Translations under genes and position numbers: made by a program
Assembly: GCF_009936375.1 (NCBI RefSeq)
Contig: NZ_AP022332.1
Location: 2,574,501 to 2,638,500 of the forward strand
Direction of reading: 5' to 3'
DNA from: Methylosinus sp. C49
GTDB lineage: Bacteria > Pseudomonadota > Alphaproteobacteria > Rhizobiales > Beijerinckiaceae
DNA length: 64,000 bases
Shown here: piece after piece, positions 57,243 through 64,000 of the stretch
Layout of the letters: each line of letters starts with the position of its first letter
Numbering within the stretch: position 1 is the stretch's first letter
Notes under the pieces: generated by a model
The model's database searches: none
Seen by the model: the letters and a program-made list of their open reading frames with translations, nothing else
Told to the model about the DNA's origin: nothing

Positions 57243-57497
57243 ATGAGCGTCGAGACCAGACAGCCGAGAGACGTGGCGCGTCGGCTCGCCGATCGCGCCC
57301 GCAGCGTCAAAAGCGCGCGCAGCGACGGATGGCGGCGCGAGACCTTCACGCTCGAGCGCGGCGAGGCCCGCGCCAAGGCGCGCGAATGGTTCGACCTCTA
57401 TCCCAAAGCCGCCTATATGACCGAGATCGAGTTCTGGCGAGAGCTCGAGGATGGCCGCATCGAGTTCACCATCCGCCGCCTGCCCAGCGCCGACTGA
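57243..57497 (+). CDS. Small basic/acidic protein of unknown function (84 aa)
   Basis: GGGAG precedes the ATG by eight bases. The product begins with a basic helix (RDVARRLADRARSVKSARS) and ends with a compact alpha/beta part (YMTEIEFWRELEDGRIEFTIRR). Conserved-looking aromatic residues suggest a real gene. There is no signal peptide. It lies 62 bases upstream of the antiporter gene and could be in the same transcript. Confidence 0.6.
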   Translation: MSVETRQPRDVARRLADRARSVKSARSDGWRRETFTLERGEARAKAREWFDLYPKAAYMTEIEFWRELEDGRIEFTIRRLPSAD

Positions 57498-57559
57498 CCC
57501 CCTCCTTTCCTCTGGCGCTCGAATTGCTCTATTCGAGCGTCTCGTTTTCAGGAGGAAAG

Positions 57560-59257
57560 ATGCAACACGGCGTCGATCTCGTCACGACACTCGCCGCCGC
57601 GCTCGGCCTCGCGCTTTTCATGGGGCTCATCGCCGCCAAGCTGCGGCTCTCCCCGCTGGTCGGCTATCTCTTCGCCGGAATATTGATCGGCCCGGCGACG
57701 CCCGGCTTCGTCGCCGATGTTGCGCTCGCCGATCAGCTCGCCGAGATCGGCATTATTCTGCTGATGTTCGGCGTCGGCCTGCATCTTTCGATCGATGATC
57801 TCCTCTCCGTCCGTCGCATCGCCGCGCCGGGGGCAGTGGTGCAGATGGCTATCGCCACCGCGCTGGGCGTCGGCGTCGCCAGCTATTGGGGCTGGCATTT
57901 CGGCGCGGCGCTGATCTTCGGCCTCTCGCTCTCTTGCGCCAGCACCGTGGTGCTGCTGCGCGCGCTGGAGGAGCGCGGCGAGATGGACACGATCAACGGC
58001 CGCATCGCCGTCGGCTGGCTCGTCGTCGAGGATTTGGCGACCGTTCTGCTGCTGTTGCTGCTGCCGCCGGCCGCCGGCCTGCTCGGCGGCGGCGATCCAG
58101 ACGCGATGACGGGCGAGACGAATCTATGGCCGATCGTCGGCCTGACGCTCGCAAAAGTGGCGGCCTTCATCATTCTCATGCTGGTCGTCGGGCGCTGGCT
58201 GTTCCCACGCCTCTTGTTCTGGGTGGCGGGCGTGGGCTCGCGCGAGCTGTTCACGCTCTGCGTCGTCGCCACGGCGATCGGCGTCGCCTATGGCTCGGCC
58301 AAGCTCTTCGACGTCTCCTTCGCGCTGGGCGCCTTTTTCGCCGGCATGATGATGCGCGAATCCGAGTTCAGCCATCGCGCCGCCGACGAATCGCTGCCGC
58401 TGCGCGATGCTTTCTCCGTCCTGTTTTTCGTCTCGGTCGGCATGGCCTTCGATCCGCGCGCTTTCGTCGAGGAGCCCTGGCGCGTGCTCGCCGTCGTCGG
58501 CATCGTCATGGTGGGCAAGACGCTGGCCGCCGTCGGACTCACCCTCGCGCTGCGCTATCCGCTGGACACGGCGCTCACCGTCGGCGCCAGCCTCGCGCAG
58601 ATCGGCGAATTCTCCTTCATTCTGGCCGGACTCGGCGTCTCGCTCGGCCTCATCTCGCCGGACGGACGCAATCTCATCCTCGCCGGCGCGCTGGTCTCCA
58701 TTGCGCTCAATTCACTGATTTTCGTCGTGATCGAGCCGATTCGCGTACGGCTGGGGCAAAAAGCGCGCTCTTTGGATCCGCTCGCGGAATTGCCGGCGAG
58801 CGTCGACGATTCCCGCCTCGCCGGCCAAATCGTGCTGGTCGGCTATGGCCGCGTGGGGAGTCGCATCGGCGAGAAGCTCCTGGAATGGGGCGCGCATTTC
58901 GTCGTGATCGAGCAGAATCGCGAATTGGTGGAGACGCTGCGGGGACGAGACATCGCAGCCGTCTGCGGCGACGCCTCCGAGCCCGCCACTCTGGCGCAGG
59001 CCCATATCGCGCGGGCCAGCGAGCTGATCGTCTCGACGACGCCCGACAGCTGCGACCTGCAGAAGACGATCGCCGCGGCGCGAAGGGTCAATCCCGGCGT
59101 GGGCGTCGCGCTGCGCGCCCGCGACGATGCGGAGGCGAAGCTGCTCGAGCTCGAGAACATCGGCCGCGTCTTCTCGCCGGAGACCGAGCTCTCGCTCGGC
59201 ATGCTCGGCTATTTGTTCGAGCGGCTCGGCAAGGAAGGCTCACGATCGGACGGCTGA
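57560..59257 (+). CDS. CPA2-type cation:proton antiporter with RCK domain (KefB/YbaL-like)
   Basis: A 565-residue inner-membrane protein. Residues 1 to about 390 form the Na+/H+ exchanger fold of 12-13 helices (LSPLVGYLFAGILIGP, VGWLVVEDLATVLLL with the ED pair used in transport, FALGAFFAGMMM). Residues from about 415 form a TrkA-N/RCK domain with the NAD-binding loop VLVGYGRVGSRIG. It most resembles YbaL and KefB, which export K+ in exchange for H+. AGGAGG lies upstream. Its stop directly abuts the stop of the convergent dipeptidase gene. Confidence 0.92.
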   Translation: MQHGVDLVTTLAAALGLALFMGLIAAKLRLSPLVGYLFAGILIGPATPGFVADVALADQLAEIGIILLMFGVGLHLSIDDLLSVRRIAAPGAVVQMAIATALGVGVASYWGWHFGAALIFGLSLSCASTVVLLRALEERGEMDTINGRIAVGWLVVEDLATVLLLLLLPPAAGLLGGGDPDAMTGETNLWPIVGLTLAKVAAFIILMLVVGRWLFPRLLFWVAGVGSRELFTLCVVATAIGVAYGSAKLFDVSFALGAFFAGMMMRESEFSHRAADESLPLRDAFSVLFFVSVGMAFDPRAFVEEPWRVLAVVGIVMVGKTLAAVGLTLALRYPLDTALTVGASLAQIGEFSFILAGLGVSLGLISPDGRNLILAGALVSIALNSLIFVVIEPIRVRLGQKARSLDPLAELPASVDDSRLAGQIVLVGYGRVGSRIGEKLLEWGAHFVVIEQNRELVETLRGRDIAAVCGDASEPATLAQAHIARASELIVSTTPDSCDLQKTIAAARRVNPGVGVALRARDDAEAKLLELENIGRVFSPETELSLGMLGYLFERLGKEGSRSDG

Positions 59258-59917
59258 TTATTCGATCTCCACGTCGAAGCTCGGCGCCTCTCCCGCGCCG
59301 GTGAAGGCGAAATGCCACCATTCGGTCGGCAGATTGTGGAAGCCGTGGCTGCGCATCAGCGTCTCGAGGCGGCGGCGATGCGCCTGCGCCTCTTCGCTCA
59401 CATCCTTGTTCGCGGTCCAGGAGCGCTCGTCGAAATAGTCGAAAGGCGTGCCGAAATCCCAGCCCAGCACGCCGAGATCGACGGCGAGCCCGGTCGAATG
59501 CGAGGATTTCTCGGCGATATAGCCGCGCGCGAAGAGATCGCGCTTGTTCTCATGCGGATAATATTGCGCCTTCATGCTCTCGTCCGGGCCCTTCGCCCAA
59601 TCGATGAAGGCGGCGACGGCGCGACGCGGACGGTAGCAATCATAGAGAATGAGCTCGAAGCCTTGGCGCTTCGCCTCCGCCTGCACGGCGACGAGCGCCT
59701 TGGCGGCGTCCTCGCGCAGCCAGCATTGCGCGGCCTTGTAACCTGGCACGGGGCGGCCGGTGAAATTATCGGCGCCGGCGTAACGCATATCCTGCACGAT
59801 CTGCGGCGCGAGATCGGCGAGCCGCACGAAGCCCGGCGGAAGCGCGGCCGCAGCGGCGGTGCAAGCGACGCAGGCGCCGGCCGCGGCGACGATATCGCGG
59901 GTGGTTTTGGAGGTCAT
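59258..59917 (-). CDS. D-alanyl-D-alanine dipeptidase (VanX/DdpX family, M15D)
   Basis: A 219-residue zinc dipeptidase with a signal-like N-terminus (VAAAGACVACTAAAAA), probably periplasmic. The family's residues are present: Arg in LYDCYRPRRA, the zinc His and Asp in SSHSTGLAVDL, and the catalytic Glu and zinc His in EWWHF. It hydrolyses D-Ala-D-Ala, here most likely to recycle wall-derived dipeptide. No vancomycin-resistance genes or dipeptide transporter are near, so resistance is not implied. Confidence 0.92.
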   Translation of the reverse strand: MTSKTTRDIVAAAGACVACTAAAAALPPGFVRLADLAPQIVQDMRYAGADNFTGRPVPGYKAAQCWLREDAAKALVAVQAEAKRQGFELILYDCYRPRRAVAAFIDWAKGPDESMKAQYYPHENKRDLFARGYIAEKSSHSTGLAVDLGVLGWDFGTPFDYFDERSWTANKDVSEEAQAHRRRLETLMRSHGFHNLPTEWWHFAFTGAGEAPSFDVEIE

Positions 59918-59995
59918 GGAGCGGCTCGGCGTTGACGGTAGCGCAGCATGCCGACAATATTAGCCTAGGGACCGGCCCGATCAAAGGCGTCGCAC

Positions 59996-60493
59996 ATGCT
60001 CATTCGAGACGAGAGCGCAGCAGATCGCGTCGCGGTGCGCGACGTGCACAGCGCCGCCTTCCGAGACCATCCGTTCAGCAAGGGGCGGGAGGGAGAGCTC
60101 GTGGACGCGCTGCGCGAAGCCGGCGCTCTGACCATCTCGCTCGTCGCCGAGGCCGACTTCATCGTCGGCCATGTCGCTATCTCGCCTGTCGCGATCGACG
60201 GAGCTGCGCTCGGCTGGTTCGGCCTCGGACCGATCGCCGTGCTGTCCGAGCATCGGCGCCAGGGCGTCGCCGCCGCGCTGATCGAAGCGGGTCTGACGCG
60301 TCTCCGCGCCGCCGGCGCGGCCGGATGCGTCGTCTTCGGCGAGCCGAAATATTACGGCCGTTTCGGATTCCGGTCCCATGCCGGACTTCGCTTCGCTGGA
60401 GGTCCGCCGGAGCTTTTCATGGCCCTGCCCTTGGCGCCGATGACGGCGCTCGGCGCTGTCGATTATCATCCGGCATTCGCGCTGGTCGGCTGA
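59996..60493 (+). CDS. GNAT family N-acetyltransferase
   Basis: A 165-residue acetyltransferase of the GNAT fold. The acetyl-CoA pyrophosphate loop reads EHRRQGVAAALIEAGL (RxxGxA), and VFGEPKYYGRFGF is typical of the YhbS-like subgroup. The acceptor is unknown. It is convergent with the DNA methyltransferase gene, four bases apart. Confidence 0.9.
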   Translation: MLIRDESAADRVAVRDVHSAAFRDHPFSKGREGELVDALREAGALTISLVAEADFIVGHVAISPVAIDGAALGWFGLGPIAVLSEHRRQGVAAALIEAGLTRLRAAGAAGCVVFGEPKYYGRFGFRSHAGLRFAGGPPELFMALPLAPMTALGAVDYHPAFALVG

Positions 60494-60497
60494 GGCG

Positions 60498-61703
60498 CTA
60501 AATCCGTCTCAACGTCACCACGCGGTTCGTGTTCGTGCCTTTGGCGTTATTGCCGACGCCCCAGCAATTGCTGGTCTTGGTGAAGCTCTGGCTATTGACC
60601 AGCACAAAGAGCCGCTCGAAAGGCAGCCCCTCGGCGGCGCGCCAGACGAGCCGCTCCAGCAAGACTTTGCCGCCGCGCACCTCGCCGACCTCGAAGGCCA
60701 CATGTCCGCCGGGCGCGACGATGCGTGCGAATTCCGTGAGGCAGGCGCGGACCATTCGCTCCCATTCCGCCTCGCTGCGATGCGCGGAAATGCGCACCGC
60801 ATCCGTATCGACGCCGGCGAACCAATTGCGCAGCCAATTGTCGCTCGCATATTGCACGACATCGAGAAAGGGCGGCGAGGTGACGACGAGCCGCACTTCC
60901 GCCTCGCCGGCATAGGGCGCGCGCCAAGCTTCGCCGGTTGCGAGCACGGCGGGCGGATGCGGCGGCGGCGCGCCATCGGCGAGCAGCGCGCGCGATTTGC
61001 GCAGGATGAGCGCCGCGACATCGCGCAAGGGCGGCGTCTGCTTGCGCTTGGCGTTGATCTTGGCCTGCGCCTCGATGGAGACGGCCTGGTTCGGCGGCAG
61101 CGAATAGACCGAGAAAAAGCCGGGCGAATGGCCAGTCAGGCGATTGATCGCGACCATGCGAATCCAATCGTCGACCTCGTCCGTCTTGCGCTCGAGCAGA
61201 TGCCGGCGCAGCGCGCAGAGGCGGCGCAAAGTCTCGGGATGATAGAAGACGAGAAGATCGCTTCGCTCGATCTCGCCTTGCTCCCAAGGGATTTCGACGA
61301 GGCGTTTCTCTATGGCCGCGAGCGGCGGCGGCGAGAGGCGCGGACGCGTCAGCAGAATGGAGAGCGGATTGATATCCGCGCCCATGGGCCGCCGCCCTTG
61401 CAGCGCCGCCTCGAGCGGCGTGGTCCCGCGGCCCATGAAGGGATCGAGCACGGCCTCTCCCGGCGAGGTGAGACGCGAGATGAAAAAGCCCGGCAGCTGC
61501 GGCTTGAAGCAGGCGCGATAGCTGATCTCGTGCAGCGAATGCGCCTGCCTTTGCGCCGAGGTCCAGAATTCATTGACGAGATAGAGGAGCCCCTCCTCCT
61601 CTATCCGCCGCGTCGGCGCGCCGAAAGCGTCGAAAGCGAGCAGCTCTGCTTCGAGAGTCGTATCGGCCGAGCAGGCGAGATTGCGAGCGAGCGCTTGGGG
61701 CAT
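60498..61703 (-). CDS. Orphan DNA methyltransferase (N4/N6-amino type)
   Basis: A 401-residue SAM-dependent DNA methylase. Motif I is VLDPFMGRGTTPLEA near residue 85 and the catalytic motif IV is TSPPF near residue 273. The ~180 residues between them could hold the target-recognition domain, the order of the alpha class. Motif IV as SPPF suggests N4-cytosine or N6-adenine methylation. There is no restriction gene beside it, so it is solitary. An RNA target cannot be excluded, as the fold is shared with some RNA methylases. Confidence 0.8.
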   Translation of the reverse strand: MPQALARNLACSADTTLEAELLAFDAFGAPTRRIEEEGLLYLVNEFWTSAQRQAHSLHEISYRACFKPQLPGFFISRLTSPGEAVLDPFMGRGTTPLEAALQGRRPMGADINPLSILLTRPRLSPPPLAAIEKRLVEIPWEQGEIERSDLLVFYHPETLRRLCALRRHLLERKTDEVDDWIRMVAINRLTGHSPGFFSVYSLPPNQAVSIEAQAKINAKRKQTPPLRDVAALILRKSRALLADGAPPPHPPAVLATGEAWRAPYAGEAEVRLVVTSPPFLDVVQYASDNWLRNWFAGVDTDAVRISAHRSEAEWERMVRACLTEFARIVAPGGHVAFEVGEVRGGKVLLERLVWRAAEGLPFERLFVLVNSQSFTKTSNCWGVGNNAKGTNTNRVVTLRRI

Positions 61704-61725
61704 GAATCACCCTTGTTCATGCCGA

Positions 61726-62856
<1,131 letters not shown>

Positions 62857-62869
62857 GCGTCTCTCTGGT

Positions 62870-63214
62870 TCAGCTCTTGGCGCCGAGAGACGCCACTTTG
62901 ACGATCTCATAAACACCGAAATCGCGCTCGTTCCAATGCATGGTGAATCGCTCGCCGACCTTGATGACGACGCTGCGCAGATCGGTGCGCCACGCTTCCG
63001 CCGCGCCGATGCCGAAATCCAGAGCGCCGTCGCGACGCAGCACGAAAGGCCGGCATTTGCCGCCGGAAAGGTCGCAGGCGCCGAAAGTCTCCCAATGCGA
63101 GATCACGCGGCGGCTGTCGGCGTCTATGCGCAGATCGAGCGTCAGCGGACATTCGGTGCGATCGTCGCGCCAGAGCGCCAGCACGCGCACATCGAGAAAA
63201 GGCGGCTCGCTCAT
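62870..63214 (-). CDS. Conserved protein of unknown function between queA and tgt (114 aa)
   Basis: Overlaps the queA stop by four bases (ATGA) and ends 13 bases before tgt, so it is part of the queuosine operon. The product is soluble and beta-rich ([24 protein letters not shown]), with three cysteines, two of them in [10 protein letters not shown]. It might be a structural or metal-binding helper, but I do not recognise it and no role in queuosine synthesis is shown. Confidence 0.65.
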   Translation of the reverse strand: MSEPPFLDVRVLALWRDDRTECPLTLDLRIDADSRRVISHWETFGACDLSGGKCRPFVLRRDGALDFGIGAAEAWRTDLRSVVIKVGERFTMHWNERDFGVYEIVKVASLGAKS

Positions 63215-64000
63215 TTGCGCAGCAGCAGGCAAGCGTCGCCGTAGGAATAGAAGCGATAGCCGCGATCGATCGCATGGGCGTAGGCCGCGCGCATGCGCTC
63301 GAGCCCGGCGAAGGCGCAGACCAGCATGAAAAGCGTCGAGCGCGGCAGATGGAAGTTGGTGAGCAGCGCGTCGACGGCGCGGAAGCGATAGCCGGGCGTG
63401 ATGAAGATCGCGGTCTCGCTCGCAAATTCCGCGAGCGTTCCATCCTCGCGCGCCGCGCTCTCCAGCACGCGCAGCGCAGTGGTGCCCACAGCGATCACGC
63501 GCCCTCCCCGCGCGCGCGTCTCGTTCAGCGCCTGCGCCGTAGCGGCGTCGAGCGCGCCCCATTCGGAATGCATCTTATGCTCGGACGTGTCCTCGACCTT
63601 GACCGGAAGAAACGTCCCGGCGCCGACATGCAACGTCACGCGATGCAGCGAGACGCCTTTCTCCTGCAGCTCTTCGACGAGGCGCGGCGTGAAATGCAGC
63701 CCTGCCGTCGGCGCGGCGATGGCGCCGGCGTTGGCGGCGAACAGGGTTTGATAGTCGGTCTCGTCGCGCGCGTCGGCGGCGCGTTGGCCGGCGATATAGG
63801 GCGGCAGCGGCATGACGCCGGTGGCCTCCACGGCTTCGTCCAAGGCGACGCCCGCGCGCGAGAAGCCGAGCAATATCTCGCCATTCTCGCCCTTCTCGAG
63901 CGCTGTCGCCGCGAGCGCGCCATCCGCGCCGAAGCGCACGGTCTCGCCGAGAGCGAGCTTCTTCGCCGGCTTGACCAGCGCGCGCCAGCGATCGGCCGCG
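63211..64000 (-). CDS. queA: tRNA preQ1(34) S-adenosylmethionine ribosyltransferase-isomerase, C-terminal part
   Basis: Transfers and rearranges the ribosyl group of SAM onto preQ1 in tRNA, making epoxyqueuosine. About 263 C-terminal residues are present; the N-terminus runs off the right edge. Typical segments are [47 protein letters not shown] (given in part), LHVGAGTF, and [15 protein letters not shown] near the end. It is the first gene of the queuosine operon within the window. Confidence 0.95.
   Translation of the reverse strand, partial: AADRWRALVKPAKKLALGETVRFGADGALAATALEKGENGEILLGFSRAGVALDEAVEATGVMPLPPYIAGQRAADARDETDYQTLFAANAGAIAAPTAGLHFTPRLVEELQEKGVSLHRVTLHVGAGTFLPVKVEDTSEHKMHSEWGALDAATAQALNETRARGGRVIAVGTTALRVLESAAREDGTLAEFASETAIFITPGYRFRAVDALLTNFHLPRSTLFMLVCAFAGLERMRAAYAHAIDRGYRFYSYGDACLLLRK

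Noticed and set aside
59258-59917. Vancomycin-resistance (VanX) locus
   Set aside because: Only the dipeptidase is present, with a signal peptide. There is no vanH, vanA or regulator, and a Gram-negative does not need it. Dipeptide recycling is the simpler reading.

Overview
The window is a GC-rich, densely coding chromosome segment with no mobile element, CRISPR array, tRNA or rRNA gene that I can see. The gene content points to an alphaproteobacterium of the order Hyphomicrobiales (Rhizobiales). The main evidence is the block dusB-ntrB-ntrC-ntrY-ntrX-hfq-hflX, a fused ispDF gene, a tandem cold-shock-domain protein, a phasin, a DUF6111 protein next to the CCA-adding enzyme, and an AapJ-like binding protein. 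A relative of Methylosinus/Methylocystis or the Beijerinckiaceae would fit, but no gene here proves one-carbon metabolism, so the family is a guess.

Layout. 1-3.1 kb: cysK (cut by the left edge), an aldose epimerase relative, and a ClpP-like secreted membrane protein. 3.3-16.4 kb: mostly plus-strand housekeeping genes: recJ, rlpA, a dacA-type carboxypeptidase, tmk, holB, a DNA glycosylase, metG, a secreted protein, tatD, a metallo-beta-lactamase protein, a double cold-shock protein and mazG. The chains dacA-tmk-holB and tatD-MBL overlap by four bases and are probably operons. 16.4-26.4 kb, minus strand: the nitrogen and RNA-regulation block dusB to hflX, followed by an SMR efflux gene. 26.5-33.1 kb: ispDF, a chemoreceptor, and a divergent katG/oxyR pair in which the catalase-peroxidase carries a signal peptide. 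33.2-42 kb: pncC, a COQ10/RatA protein, a DUF488 gene that runs into the end of lipA, a GlsB-type membrane protein, dnaE, a phasin, and a second carboxypeptidase with a SPOR domain. 42-47.6 kb: a DnaJ/VWA pair, DUF2478 and DUF817 proteins, a lone amino-acid binding protein and a metC-type lyase. 47.6-48.0 kb: an 84-residue protein with a highly structured leader, then a possible small RNA ending in a strong terminator. 48-54.8 kb, minus strand: a tightly coupled MoxR-DUF58-BatA/DUF4159-membrane protein operon. 55.3-64 kb: DUF6111, cca, small proteins, a KefB-type antiporter, a VanX-type dipeptidase, a GNAT protein, an orphan DNA methyltransferase, and a queuosine operon queA-X-tgt (queA cut by the right edge).

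The regulatory signals I could read by eye are the most interesting part. They are the 47.57-47.66 kb leader, which can hide the ribosome-binding site of the 84-residue gene in a three-way junction; a candidate ~70-nt RNA next to it; two TGC-N3-GCA operator-like sites over a good phasin promoter; a 15-bp palindrome over the -35 box of the dusB-ntrBC promoter, which would give an almost leaderless mRNA; and a pair of repeats beside the katG promoter. All structures and promoters are hand-read and need computation or experiment to confirm.
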